From NCBI RefSeq assembly GCF_021271205.1, contig NZ_JAIWKS010000006.1, forward strand, positions 483,331 to 547,330: a DNA stretch of 64,000 nucleotides, written 5' to 3'. Both the position numbers and the translations under genes were made by a program. Under the pieces are notes generated by a model. That model searched no databases, was not told the origin of the DNA, and worked only from the letters and a program-made list of their open reading frames with translations. The stretch is from Pseudomonas uvaldensis. Lineage in GTDB: Bacteria > Pseudomonadota > Gammaproteobacteria > Pseudomonadales > Pseudomonadaceae. Each line of letters starts with the position of its first letter. Within the stretch, counting starts at the first letter, position 1. Below, one piece after another: positions 18,501 to 27,074 of this stretch.

Positions 18501-19479
18501 CTTCAAGCCGAAACAGGCGGTTGGCAAGACACCTGAGAATTTGCAGTGGGTGAACGAGGGTATTTTCCAGGGGACCTATCGCAGCCCGCCCAGTGCATCG
18601 CAACCGCGCAGCCGCTATTTCATACGCCATAAAGGCAGGTATTACCAAGTACAGGAAAGCGTTCACTTCGGTGGTCTGTGCCTGGTGGATGCCAGTCGTC
18701 CCGGCGCCTTTTACAAGCTGCCCATGCGCAGGATGGCGGATGGAAAGTGGGTTCACAACAAAGTCGGCCTGAGAGGTGGCAATGACGAGGTGCGCAATCT
18801 CGGAAAGGTGGGGGATCTGCGGGAGGCGTTTCCCGGGCATGTTTTTCCGGACGTCTCAAGGGGCGCCTTGCAGGGCGAGGCTGTGGTGGCGAAGTTCAGC
18901 GAGGCGGTGGCCGACAATTATCTGTTCTCGCTGAATGCGCAGACCTGCGTAATCGCTTCGTTGTACAACCCGGCCACCAGGGTGGGCGCGGTCATTCATT
19001 TCGATCACAACATCCGCGCATTGATCGAACGCAGTATCAAGGACGTGATATCGCGCCTGGGTGGAAGTGCCAGGGAGATCCGGGTGACCCTGGCGGGCGG
19101 GGATTGGTTGACGGGGGCCGATATTGGCGGGCGGGTCAGGTCCATCATGAGGCGCCAGGGATTGAAGCCGACCTGGGATCACTGGTCGTATTCTTCCTGC
19201 CTGGGGAGTAACTATGGCGTGTCGCTGGATTTGCGCAGCGGTATGGCGTCGGTGTTCAAGACATCGCGCAGCCAGGTCGAGCGCTATTACATTCCGGTGC
19301 TGGCGAGGGCGAAGAAGAGCTCCGACCCGGTATCGGTGCGCGCGCGTGGGTTCATGACACGCATGCGCAGCGAACCGCTGGTCGCCAATGCCAATGGCGT
19401 TGTCCAGACCTCGCAGGGCAGGCCGGCGACCGCGTCGCAGATTCAAGCGCACGCATTCCCGACGGTGGTGTTGAGCTGA
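15514..19479 (+). CDS. Dermonecrotic-toxin-like protein with predicted CheD/CNF-type glutamine deamidase C-terminus
   Basis: A 1321-residue protein. The bulk resembles the large Pseudomonas proteins annotated 'dermonecrotic toxin domain' (DUF6543-type). Two hydrophobic helices lie near residues 888-912 and 934-952 and could be a membrane-insertion hairpin. A YFIRHKGRYYQVQ...FYKLPMRR block at about 1030-1075 resembles the linker often preceding variable toxic tips. The C-terminal ~150 residues look like CheD: QTCVIASLYNPATRVGAVIHF aligns with the CheD motif GSCVAV-L-D...G-HF, with Cys1145 and His1162 spaced 17 apart as in CheD, and Ser1139 where CheD has Thr. Downstream RLG, L-GGD, IG-R and GVSLDLRSG also fit. 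CNF toxins share this fold and deamidate Rho GTPases. Predicted activity: deamidation of a host or rival protein. No secretion signal is visible. It is inserted between prmA and accC. Confidence 0.75.
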   Translation: MDNTAEQQGKANGTGPIPFPQAQTAQAILHRLTRWQAEIDGRLNTQMTFLEILQEHLLVELRTHFYQGNIDPRFIDNLVDTVLQRMIDQQPLVVDEELNTPYRWPEGADRGFAVERQEVIVQTVEGIASGCLHHYKDYLRRHWRASGGDASLEEVIRQKLDDHIVQVDVTFQPGQLVGVDVDELREKLDVLHDSWRRSCGLVELATPEERRNLEALARLQLPGWLRALDESERKELETLQDRTAQATAMVDELLEGLASRRAFAQHLAKDYVRNELDMEIEPDRIRVQLQWRTVIDQPVQAYSLSELLAAGPLRQDSVSVLLVENGAMLRNQPLSPAFITQLLAQVDVPAEYLRALASRYGREDLRDALFDWLAARLVQSAFIARCAGHLKAVHHDAVRALWENDDSVRSSSALKVSGLVLPNGLKCVDLLLFHRQDLQGDLLLYAPDKPDGQEWVELPSLWAVSVEIGAWTRTEAGREYLIQRISPSGRDEAREYFAKVVDRPASWDSTKDPRGAVSGLKACLQDNVATGLDNHLAQVALDESPPWYSALSADSRRTLSSLNQELLVHQQRFDKLLAGYEVFADFAKRIVTQAIAPYMRSKGLHDPVDPTTVLIDYNPGLADGRTQVASLLDLVIHGYDDNSGIDNPRKGVRSSVGQDLSRVRSAELASYIRRAYVGEQYVREIRARFLDAGAPEYAQRRNACRNLLLTRMDRDLRLAAGKSQLNADEFWWLTRQVTLLSEPVLGSGPVYSGAVVQREGVIRFSIGGHIVMGVYVFTYFDPKGCAWLYTPDAPDGVLFRQYRDFSGKVAARLHDYVLQRTALGARTAVRRSLAALAASGVGVDTLREFNRVVDVRAEFDGYIERAVSDVEDITKSRAEVIRAQVVKGLLFASAPVCLVYPPFALLLDVAFIAVSVKEATHAHVQGDTDRALGRWLMASWGVLFAALGVGAIATLLGRTAGGLKSVLNPMALSARRLRDAASAIARETGPVNQAIRFKPKQAVGKTPENLQWVNEGIFQGTYRSPPSASQPRSRYFIRHKGRYYQVQESVHFGGLCLVDASRPGAFYKLPMRRMADGKWVHNKVGLRGGNDEVRNLGKVGDLREAFPGHVFPDVSRGALQGEAVVAKFSEAVADNYLFSLNAQTCVIASLYNPATRVGAVIHFDHNIRALIERSIKDVISRLGGSAREIRVTLAGGDWLTGADIGGRVRSIMRRQGLKPTWDHWSYSSCLGSNYGVSLDLRSGMASVFKTSRSQVERYYIPVLARAKKSSDPVSVRARGFMTRMRSEPLVANANGVVQTSQGRPATASQIQAHAFPTVVLS

Positions 19480-19487
19480 CCGGCACG

Positions 19488-19522
19488 TAAAAAAAGACCC
19501 CGGCCACTGGCCGGGGTCTTTT
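19488..19522. terminator. Bidirectional rho-independent terminator between toxin and accC
   Basis: A perfect 10-bp GC-rich stem (GACCCCGGCC, 19496-19505, with GGCCGGGGTC, 19509-19518) and a 3-base loop are flanked by an A run on the left and a T run on the right. It can stop both the toxin transcript and the opposing accB-accC transcript. Confidence 0.92.
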
Positions 19523-19538
19523 CACATCGCTTGGAACA

Positions 19539-20894
19539 TCATTCCTGGTGGGCCAGCTTGTGTTCCAGGTAATGGATGTTGATGCCGCCTTCGCAGAAGC
19601 CTTTATCGCGGGTCAGGTCGCGGTGCAGCGGGATGTTGGTTTTGATCCCGTCTACCACGATCTCGTCCAGCGCGTTGCGCATGCGCGCCATGGCTTCGTC
19701 ACGGGTTGCCCCGTAAGTGATCAGCTTGCCGATCAGCGAGTCGTAGTTCGGTGGAACCGCATAACCGCTGTACAGGTGCGAGTCGACACGAACGCCGTTG
19801 CCGCCCGGAGCATGGAAATGCTTGACCGTGCCTGGGCTTGGCATGAAGGTTTTCGGGTCTTCGGCATTGATCCGGCATTCCAGCGCGTGACCGCGGATGA
19901 CCACGTCATCCTGGGTGAACGACAGCTTGTTGCCGGCGGCGATGCTGAGCATCTCCTTGACGATGTCGATACCGGTGACCATTTCCGAAACCGGGTGCTC
20001 CACCTGAACACGGGTGTTCATTTCGATGAAGTAGAAGCGACCGTTCTCGTACAGGAACTCGAAGGTACCGGCGCCACGGTAGCCGATGTCGATACACGCC
20101 TTGACGCAGCGTGCCAGGACTTCCTGGCGAGCCTTTTCGTCGATGCCCGGAGCCGGCGCTTCTTCGAGGACCTTCTGGTGACGACGTTGCAGCGAGCAGT
20201 CACGGTCGCCCAGATGGATGGCGTTGCCCTGGCCGTCGGACAGTACCTGCACTTCGACGTGGCGTGGGTTGGTCAGGAATTTTTCCAGATAGACCATCGG
20301 GTTGCCGAACGCCGCGCCTGCTTCGGAGCGGGTCAGTTTCGCCGAGGAAATCAGGTCTTCTTCCTTGTGCACCACGCGCATGCCACGACCACCGCCGCCG
20401 CCAGCGGCCTTGATGATCACCGGATAACCGACTTCGCGACCGATGCGCAGGGCGGTTTCCTCGTCTTCAGGCAGCGGGCCGTCGGAGCCCGGAACAGTCG
20501 GTACGCCGGCGGCGATCATGGCGTGCTTGGCCGAAACCTTGTCGCCCATCAGGCGGATGGTTTCGGCTTTCGGGCCGATGAAGGCAAAACCGGAGTTCTC
20601 GACCTGTTCGGCGAAGTCGGCGTTTTCCGCCAGGAAGCCGTAGCCCGGGTGAATGGCGGTGGCTCCGGTCACTTCGGCAGCGGCGATGATCGCCGGGATG
20701 TGCAGGTAGGAATGCGCAGCCGACGCCGGACCGATGCAGACGGATTCGTCTGCCAGGCCAAGGTGCATCAATTCCTTGTCGGCCTTGGAATAAACGGCGA
20801 CGGTCTTGATGCCCATCTCTTTGCAGGCGCGCAGGATTCGCAGGGCGATTTCACCGCGGTTCGCGATCAGGACTTTTTCCAGCTTCGCAGTCAT
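19539..20894 (-). CDS. accC: Acetyl-CoA carboxylase, biotin carboxylase subunit AccC
   Basis: A 451-residue ATP-grasp enzyme carboxylating the biotin of AccB, the first step of fatty acid synthesis. The ATG at 20894 is preferred because GGAGAG lies eight bases upstream; the ATG at 20915 overlaps the accB stop. Signatures: KVLIANRGEIALRILRA, the glycine-rich loop KAAGGGGGRGMR, RDCSLQRRHQK and FIEMNTRVQVEHPV. Transcribed with accB upstream. Confidence 0.97.
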   Translation of the reverse strand: MTAKLEKVLIANRGEIALRILRACKEMGIKTVAVYSKADKELMHLGLADESVCIGPASAAHSYLHIPAIIAAAEVTGATAIHPGYGFLAENADFAEQVENSGFAFIGPKAETIRLMGDKVSAKHAMIAAGVPTVPGSDGPLPEDEETALRIGREVGYPVIIKAAGGGGGRGMRVVHKEEDLISSAKLTRSEAGAAFGNPMVYLEKFLTNPRHVEVQVLSDGQGNAIHLGDRDCSLQRRHQKVLEEAPAPGIDEKARQEVLARCVKACIDIGYRGAGTFEFLYENGRFYFIEMNTRVQVEHPVSEMVTGIDIVKEMLSIAAGNKLSFTQDDVVIRGHALECRINAEDPKTFMPSPGTVKHFHAPGGNGVRVDSHLYSGYAVPPNYDSLIGKLITYGATRDEAMARMRNALDEIVVDGIKTNIPLHRDLTRDKGFCEGGINIHYLEHKLAHQE

Positions 20895-20911
20895 CAAAGG
20901 CTCTCCGCGGT

Positions 20912-21376
20912 TCAAACGATGGTGAACAGCGGTTGGTCGTACTCAACCGGCTGGCCGTCTTCAACGAGGATGGATTCGATCACACCGCTGGTTTCAGCTT
21001 CGATGTGGTTCATCATCTTCATGGCTTCGACGATGCACAGGGTGTCGCCTTTCTTCACAGTCTGGCCGACTTCAACGAAGGACGGCGAGGTCGGGGAAGA
21101 CTTGCGATAGAACGTGCCCACCATTGGCGAGCGGGCAACGGTGCCGTTGAGCGCAGGCGCGGCGGCAGCGGCAGGAGCAGCGGCGGCGGCAACAGGCGCG
21201 GCCGGAGCCGGAGCAGCTGCCGGAGCCTGCATGGGGGCCGGAGCGTAATACTGCTGGGCTGGAGTCTTGCTGTGACGGCTGATGCGTACGGACTCTTCGC
21301 CTTCCTTGATCTCGAGCTCGTCGATGCCGGACTCTTCCAGCAATTCGATCAGTTTCTTAACTTTACGGATATCCAT
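20912..21376 (-). CDS. accB: Acetyl-CoA carboxylase biotin carboxyl carrier protein AccB
   Basis: A 154-residue carrier. The N-terminal MDIRKVKKLIELLEESGI segment and a flexible Ala/Pro-rich linker (about residues 45-80) lead to the biotinyl domain with the biotin-accepting lysine in EAMKMMNHIEAE. It shuttles CO2 from AccC to the carboxyltransferase. It lies 48 bp after aroQ and just before accC in one operon. Confidence 0.97.
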   Translation of the reverse strand: MDIRKVKKLIELLEESGIDELEIKEGEESVRISRHSKTPAQQYYAPAPMQAPAAAPAPAAPVAAAAAPAAAAAPALNGTVARSPMVGTFYRKSSPTSPSFVEVGQTVKKGDTLCIVEAMKMMNHIEAETSGVIESILVEDGQPVEYDQPLFTIV

Positions 21377-21424
21377 GAATCATCAACTCCCAAGGGTCGG
21401 TCAGGGGCGTTTAACGCTTGTTGT

Positions 21425-21877
21425 TCAAGCTTTTGCCTGTCTTTCAAGCTGCTCTAGGGCGGCCTCCAGGGCCAGTCGGTAACCGCTGGCGCCAAGGCCG
21501 CAGATCACTCCTACCGCTACATCGGAGAAATAGGAGTGATGGCGGAAAGGTTCGCGTTTGTGCACGTTGGACAAATGCACTTCGATGAATGGGATGCTCA
21601 CCGCCAGCAGCGCGTCACGTAATGCGACGCTTGTATGTGTAAAAGCTGCGGGATTGATCAGAATGAAGTCCACGCCTTCGTCACGGGCGGCATGGATGCG
21701 GTCGATCAATTCGTATTCGGCGTTGCTTTGCAGATAGAGCAAGTGATGGCCGGCGGCGCGGGCCCGTTGTTCCAGATCCTGATTGATCTGAGCCAGCGTG
21801 AGGGAACCATAGATACCCGGTTCGCGGGTGCCAAGCAGGTTCAGGTTGGGTCCGTGCAGGACCAATAGGGTCGCCAT
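21425..21877 (-). CDS. aroQ: Type II 3-dehydroquinate dehydratase AroQ
   Basis: A 150-residue type II dehydroquinase of the shikimate pathway (3-dehydroquinate to 3-dehydroshikimate). It has the GPNLNLLGTREPGIYG motif with the catalytic Tyr, the NPAAFTHTSVALRDAL substrate loop, and the EVHLSNVHKREPFRHHS segment with the catalytic His. First gene of aroQ-accB-accC, an arrangement common in gammaproteobacteria. Confidence 0.96.
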   Translation of the reverse strand: MATLLVLHGPNLNLLGTREPGIYGSLTLAQINQDLEQRARAAGHHLLYLQSNAEYELIDRIHAARDEGVDFILINPAAFTHTSVALRDALLAVSIPFIEVHLSNVHKREPFRHHSYFSDVAVGVICGLGASGYRLALEAALEQLERQAKA

Positions 21878-22062
21878 CTGCTGTTCCTTGTTATCCGTGA
21901 GCAGGTGTCAGAACCCGGCGACTATGCCGCAAAGCCTTTATGACTGTCCAGTTCTCGGCAATAGCCGGCACGATGAGCGATGTTTACGCAAAACTTGTGA
22001 CCGTGCTCCAGGAGCCGGTCATCCGAGGCGCAAAAGCCTGAATTGTCAGCCCTTGCCGCGAA

Positions 22063-24009
22063 TCAGACGCGGAAGGCTTGCACGGCGGTGTGCAGGCGTC
22101 CACCCAGGACCAACAGGTTGTCACCCTGTTCCCGGCCCTGGCCGATGCGCAACAGGTTTTCACCGCCCAGTTGGTGGATCCGTTCGCTGTGATCGCGGAT
22201 TTCGCTGACGGCGCCGCTCTGTTGGGCGGTGACGTCGGCGATGCGTACCGCAGTGTCGGCAATGGTCTGGATGGCCTCGACGATTTTATCCAGCGCACCG
22301 TCGGCCGCCTGGGCCTGATTGGCGGTGGCTTCGGCATGCTCGACCTGGGCGCGCATGCCGTCCACCGACTGACGCGCGGCCAATTGCAGGCGGGCGATCA
22401 AGGCCTGGATTTCGGCCGTGGCCCCCGCGGTCCGCTGCGCCAGCGAACGCACCTCCTCGGCCACCACCGCAAAACCCCGGCCCATTTCACCGGCGCGGGC
22501 GGCTTCGATGGCGGCATTGAGGGCCAACAGGTTGGTCTGGTCGGCAATCGAGCGAATCACCGTCAGCACGCCGCCGATGGTGGCGGACTCCTCGGCCAGT
22601 TGCTCGATCATCTGCGCGTTGCCTTGCACTTCGCCCACCAGCGCATGCAGGCCCGTAAGGCTCAGGCCGATGACTTTCTGCCCCTGTTCGACGGCGTTTC
22701 CGGCGCTGCGGCTGGCCTGCGCGGCCTGGCTGGCGTCACCGGCCACTTGTTGGATGGTTGCCTCCAATTCACCGAGAGAGTCACGGATCAGGGCTGTGTC
22801 GCTGGCCTGGTGCTCCGCACCGCTGTGCATTTCTGCACTCAACTCGGCCAGGGTCCGGCTGCTGCCGGCGACCTGTTCGGCATTCAGGTGTATGGTCCCC
22901 ACCAGGTCCGTCAGGAAAGCGCGGAGCCGATTGAGCGATGCTTCGATATCCTGCAACTCGCGATTGCTGGCGCCGACATGGATATCATGGCTGAAGTCGC
23001 CTTCGGCCCAGGTCGAGAGCGCTGGCGCCAGGTGTGTCAGGGTTCGGGCGAGACGTCGTTGCAACGTATCGATGAGCAATGCGATCAGCAGTATCAAGCC
23101 GATCATCACACCCTGGATCAGTCGGACCTCACCCTGGATCTGCCCGTGCTGGGCGCGCACGGCGGGCTCCATGACATTGATTGCCTCCTGCACTTGGGCG
23201 GTTTTCAGGTGCGTGGCATTACTCAACTCGGTGCGTTTCTGAACCAGCGCCCGCGTACGTCCCAGTTCTGCCGGGTATCGGCCAAGCAGGCCGTTGAGTT
23301 CGCGCTTGAGAGCAATGCCGGCGTCTTCGGCGACCGACTTCTCCTGGGTTTCCAGCCCCATCAGCGCGGCGAAGTCGTCGCTGCCGGATTCGTTGCTGGC
23401 CGTAACACCGAGCAGTGGCAGGTTGTCGAGCAGTTCGGCCTGGGTGCGGATATTGGCCAGCTCCCGTTCGACATCGGCGGCCAGTTCACTGCGGCCGCTG
23501 CTGACCATTTTTTCCCGCGTGAGTGACAACCGGCCCAGGTATTGCGAGGCGGCGAACAAAGGCGTCAGGTACGCCGGGGCGCCGTTGGCGTATTGGGCGA
23601 GACGGTCCAGGTTGGCGCTCAGCTCGCGTTCGGCCTGCAACAACAACGCCTGGGGATCGCCGGCCAGCTTGCCGGCGGCCAGCAGGTCGGTCTTGCTGAA
23701 CTCATCGAGACCCGAAAGGCTCGGGCGTAATGCCTGGGCCAGTTCCGGTGGAAACTGATCCAAATCCTTTTGCAGTGTTTCCAGGGCCTGGGTGGCGGCA
23801 CTCAAGCGCAAGGCGTCGCCGCTGGCGAGGTAATCATCGATGTTGCCCGCCACTTCACCCTGGAATTGCCGCGACAGTCCCAGATAACGCTCCATTAATA
23901 AGTACGGGCGTTCCAGGGCGGTTTGCGACCACCAGAGCGTGGCGCCCAGGCCCAGGCACACGGTTACCAAAAGGAGGGTGTTGAGGTTTGTCAGCAGCTT
24001 CAAGCGCAT
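22063..24009 (-). CDS. ctpL: Methyl-accepting chemotaxis protein (CtpL-like)
   Basis: A 648-residue chemoreceptor: transmembrane helix at about 8-28, a long helical periplasmic sensor domain (about 30-300), a second transmembrane helix (IQGVMIGLILLIALLID, about 303-320), a HAMP-like segment, and the signalling domain with the conserved hairpin tip IADQTNLLALNAAIEAARAGE. The N-terminus and location between aroQ and gcbA match, from memory, PAO1 CtpL (PA4844), a receptor for phosphate starvation responses and some aromatic compounds. No C-terminal CheR-docking pentapeptide is seen. Ligand assignment is inference. Confidence 0.75.
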   Translation of the reverse strand: MRLKLLTNLNTLLLVTVCLGLGATLWWSQTALERPYLLMERYLGLSRQFQGEVAGNIDDYLASGDALRLSAATQALETLQKDLDQFPPELAQALRPSLSGLDEFSKTDLLAAGKLAGDPQALLLQAERELSANLDRLAQYANGAPAYLTPLFAASQYLGRLSLTREKMVSSGRSELAADVERELANIRTQAELLDNLPLLGVTASNESGSDDFAALMGLETQEKSVAEDAGIALKRELNGLLGRYPAELGRTRALVQKRTELSNATHLKTAQVQEAINVMEPAVRAQHGQIQGEVRLIQGVMIGLILLIALLIDTLQRRLARTLTHLAPALSTWAEGDFSHDIHVGASNRELQDIEASLNRLRAFLTDLVGTIHLNAEQVAGSSRTLAELSAEMHSGAEHQASDTALIRDSLGELEATIQQVAGDASQAAQASRSAGNAVEQGQKVIGLSLTGLHALVGEVQGNAQMIEQLAEESATIGGVLTVIRSIADQTNLLALNAAIEAARAGEMGRGFAVVAEEVRSLAQRTAGATAEIQALIARLQLAARQSVDGMRAQVEHAEATANQAQAADGALDKIVEAIQTIADTAVRIADVTAQQSGAVSEIRDHSERIHQLGGENLLRIGQGREQGDNLLVLGGRLHTAVQAFRV

Positions 24010-24060
24010 CGGGGTCTACCGGGGGCAGAATCGTAAGTGCCTGAATTTATTGCGCTTGAG

Positions 24061-25731
24061 TTACAGGTTTATGACTGAATCGGTGGATTCGGATGAAAAG
24101 ATGGCACTTTGCTTTGACTGGCGCGCGCTCTGTACCCGGTTACGACCGGCATGCTTGGCGCGATATAGCGCTTCATCCGCCTGACTGGCCATCATCAGGC
24201 TGTCGGACATTTCGCTCATCTCCACCACCCCGGCACTGAATGTGCACCACAGGTCCTGAGGCTGGGCAGGGTAGTGGATTTCGGCAAAGCGCTGGCGGAT
24301 TTCATCCAGCACCGTGCAAGCAGCGTCGATGTCGGTGTCTGGCATGACAATGGCAAATTCTTCGCCGCCATAACGGCCAATGAAATCGGTCTTGCGCAGG
24401 CGCTGCTTGAGGAACAGCGCGAGGCTTTTGATCACCCGGTCACCCATGGGGTGGCCGTGGCTGTCGTTGACCCGTTTGAAATGGTCGATGTCCAGCATGG
24501 CGAAGCTCAGCGGCTTGCCTTCGCGACGCGCACGGAAGCAGCAGTCTTCGAGCAGTTGCAGGATATGGGTGTGGTTGTACAGGCCGGTGAGGCTGTCGCG
24601 CACCATCCGCGCCTTGAGGTTGCGGGCCCGGGCCGCGCGATTGCGCACCGTGGTGATCAAGTGCCGGGGCTTGATCGGCTTGGTCAGGAAGTCGTCGCCA
24701 CCCTCGCTCATGGCGTCGAGCTGTTTGTCCAGGTCGTCTTCGGCGGACAGGTAAATGATCGGCACGCTCACGTAGCGGTCATTGTGGCGGATCACCTTCG
24801 CCAGTTCAGTGCCGGTGCAGGCGGGCATGTACATGTCCAGGATGATCAGGTCGGGTTGGAAGTCCGCCAGTTCCGCCATGGCCTGGATCGGCTCGGTCAG
24901 CGTGCGGGTCACGATGCCGGCGCTGTTGAGCAGGCGCTCGGTGTGCAGGGCCTGGGCGCGGGAGTCGTCAATGATCAGCACTTTATAGGGCTCGTACTGG
25001 GCGACACAGGTCAGCACTTCGATCTTTTCCAGCAGGCTCGAGGCTTCCAGGGTGCCGGTCAGGAATTCCTGTCCACCGGCCCGAACCGCCGCCAGGCGTG
25101 TCGGTGTGTCGGTTTCCAACAGGCTGAAGAACAACAATGGCAATGGCTGCTCCAGGCCTTGCTGGGCTTCGGCGGCCAGTTTCAGGCCAACCCCAGGGCC
25201 ACTGAAGTCCACATCCATGACGATCGCCGCCGGCAAGCGCTCGACCATCGAGGCGCGAAATGCCGCGACACTGTCCAGCGCCTGGGCGCTGAGGCCGAAG
25301 AATTCCAGCTGCTTGGCCAGTCGCTCGGCGCGGTCATGATCCTGCAGCAACACATAGATGGGCTTGCGCAGCGGCGGCAGGAAGGTTTGTTCGAGCTGGT
25401 CGCCGTGGCGCAGGCCTGTGCGGGACAGCCGTTGCATCAGCCGGTTGATTTCGGTGATCAGATGACTGCTCAGCCGCCCGCGATTGGCATCCACCGCTTG
25501 CAACGACTGGCTGATGCCTTGGGCAAGCTGGGAGTGCTCCGGCTGTTCGAAACGCTCGGCGAAGCGCAGCAGGCGCAGATTGGCTTCGCTGAGCTCCGAC
25601 AGGTCGGTGCTTGACCATTCGCTGCGTTGCAGGCGTTGCCATATCTCCAGGATCTGGCGAGCCTGGTGAATTACCCGCTGGGCAAAGTGGTGCTTGAGGC
25701 GCTCACGGCTGGGGTCTTCTGGCTCGGTCAT
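24061..25731 (-). CDS. gcbA: Diguanylate cyclase GcbA (receiver-GGDEF)
   Basis: A 556-residue protein. After about 125 helical residues come a degenerate receiver-like domain (about 125-245), a canonical receiver domain (VLIIDDSRA...LIILDMYMP...LTKPIKP, about 248-370) and a GGDEF domain with the active-site motif RYGGEEFA and a DIDHFKRVND metal-binding loop. It makes cyclic di-GMP. GcbA is known to promote initial surface attachment in P. fluorescens and to tune dispersion in P. aeruginosa (PA4843). Next to ctpL in both species. The ribosome binding site (AGGA) is very close to the ATG, so the start is less certain. Confidence 0.88.
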   Translation of the reverse strand: MTEPEDPSRERLKHHFAQRVIHQARQILEIWQRLQRSEWSSTDLSELSEANLRLLRFAERFEQPEHSQLAQGISQSLQAVDANRGRLSSHLITEINRLMQRLSRTGLRHGDQLEQTFLPPLRKPIYVLLQDHDRAERLAKQLEFFGLSAQALDSVAAFRASMVERLPAAIVMDVDFSGPGVGLKLAAEAQQGLEQPLPLLFFSLLETDTPTRLAAVRAGGQEFLTGTLEASSLLEKIEVLTCVAQYEPYKVLIIDDSRAQALHTERLLNSAGIVTRTLTEPIQAMAELADFQPDLIILDMYMPACTGTELAKVIRHNDRYVSVPIIYLSAEDDLDKQLDAMSEGGDDFLTKPIKPRHLITTVRNRAARARNLKARMVRDSLTGLYNHTHILQLLEDCCFRARREGKPLSFAMLDIDHFKRVNDSHGHPMGDRVIKSLALFLKQRLRKTDFIGRYGGEEFAIVMPDTDIDAACTVLDEIRQRFAEIHYPAQPQDLWCTFSAGVVEMSEMSDSLMMASQADEALYRAKHAGRNRVQSARQSKQSAIFSSESTDSVINL

Positions 25732-26003
25732 ATCCTGACTACTAGTTAGGGTGCATGCTGAGGTCGACTGGTGGCTCTATGCTAGCACCTCTTTTCCCTC
25801 GCATGAGTGTCATACGTCAATAATCTGCCTCAAGACTCAATTCAGTTTCTGACCGATCGGTCGCATAGGCCGACGGCTGCGCTTCCTTTATAGTGACGGT
25901 CCGATTGCCTCGCCGTGTCAGCCTGTTTACGTGCCTCAGATCAGGCACGATGGCGTAGGGTTGTGGTCGAACCGTGAACTCAAGTGATTGAAGGGACATC
26001 GCC

Positions 26004-27071
26004 ATGCTGGACTGGAAAAACCGCGCGGGCAGCGCACCTGAACGGGCCGCCGAGCCAAAATCGGACACCCGCAGCTACCTGGGCGGGCTATTCTTCAGCC
26101 GTGCGCTGGGCACGCTGGTGGGCCTGTACCTGTTGGTGACCATCGCCATCGGCTGGTACTGGAGCCAGGAGCCCGCCCTGTTTCCCGTGCAGCAGAGTGC
26201 CCAGGCGGCGGCCGAGAAGGACGGTCGGCAAATGGTGGTGGGCTACACCACCGTCGAGACCCTCAAGAGCGTGGCCGGTACCTTGCTGACCAAGCCGGGC
26301 GGCTACATCTCCAATGACCGTTTCCCGCCAGGCCTGTGGATGGACAACATGCCGAGCTGGGAATATGGCGTGCTGGTGCAGGTTCGCGACTTGAGCCGCG
26401 CCTTGCGCAAGGACTTCGCCCGTTCCCAGTCCCAGTCTGCCGAAGACGCCGATCTCGCCAAGGCAGAGCCGCGTTTCAACTTCGATAACCGCAGCTGGGT
26501 GTTGCCTTCCAGTGAGTCGGAATATCAGGAAGGTATCAACTCGCTGAGCCGCTATCAGGCACGCCTGTCCGATCCCTCCCAGAAGAGCGCGCTGTTCTAT
26601 GCTCGCGCCGATAACCTGAACAACTGGCTGGGCGACGTCGGCACTCGCCTGGGGTCGCTGTCCCAGCGCCTGTCGGCCAGCGTCGGCCGGGTCAAGCTCA
26701 ATACCGCGTTGAAAACCGAAGTCCCGGCGCCGGGCCAGGTGCCGCAGGTCGACGAAGAAGTGGTCGAGACTCCGTGGTTGCAGATCGACAACGTGTTCTA
26801 TGAAGCGCGTGGACAGGCCTGGGCCTTGTCTCACCTGCTGCGCGCCATCGAAGTGGACTTCGCCGATGTATTGGCGAAGAAAAACGCCACTGTCAGCGTG
26901 CGGCAGATCATCCGGGAGCTGGAAGCGTCCCAGGAACCGGTCTGGAGCCCGATGATCCTCAATGGCAGCGGCTTCGGTGTGCTGGCGAACCATTCGTTGG
27001 TCATGGCCAACTACATCTCCCGGGCCAACGCGGCGGTGATCGACTTGCGGCAATTGCTGAACCAGGGCTGA
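26004..27071 (+). CDS. DUF2333 family inner-membrane protein
   Basis: A 355-residue protein with a single N-terminal membrane helix (about residues 32-52, GTLVGLYLLVTIAIGWYW) and a periplasmic remainder. Conserved blocks include LTKPGGYISNDRFPPGLWMDNMP and WGVLVQVRDLSR-like segments typical of DUF2333. An orthologue occupies the same place in P. aeruginosa (PA4842). It is followed three bases later by the Nudix gene, so the two are co-transcribed. Function unknown. Confidence 0.85.
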   Translation: MLDWKNRAGSAPERAAEPKSDTRSYLGGLFFSRALGTLVGLYLLVTIAIGWYWSQEPALFPVQQSAQAAAEKDGRQMVVGYTTVETLKSVAGTLLTKPGGYISNDRFPPGLWMDNMPSWEYGVLVQVRDLSRALRKDFARSQSQSAEDADLAKAEPRFNFDNRSWVLPSSESEYQEGINSLSRYQARLSDPSQKSALFYARADNLNNWLGDVGTRLGSLSQRLSASVGRVKLNTALKTEVPAPGQVPQVDEEVVETPWLQIDNVFYEARGQAWALSHLLRAIEVDFADVLAKKNATVSVRQIIRELEASQEPVWSPMILNGSGFGVLANHSLVMANYISRANAAVIDLRQLLNQG

Positions 27072-27074
27072 TCC

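Noticed and set aside
24274..25614. 446-residue open frame opposite gcbA
   Set aside because: Antisense shadow, no recognisable domain.
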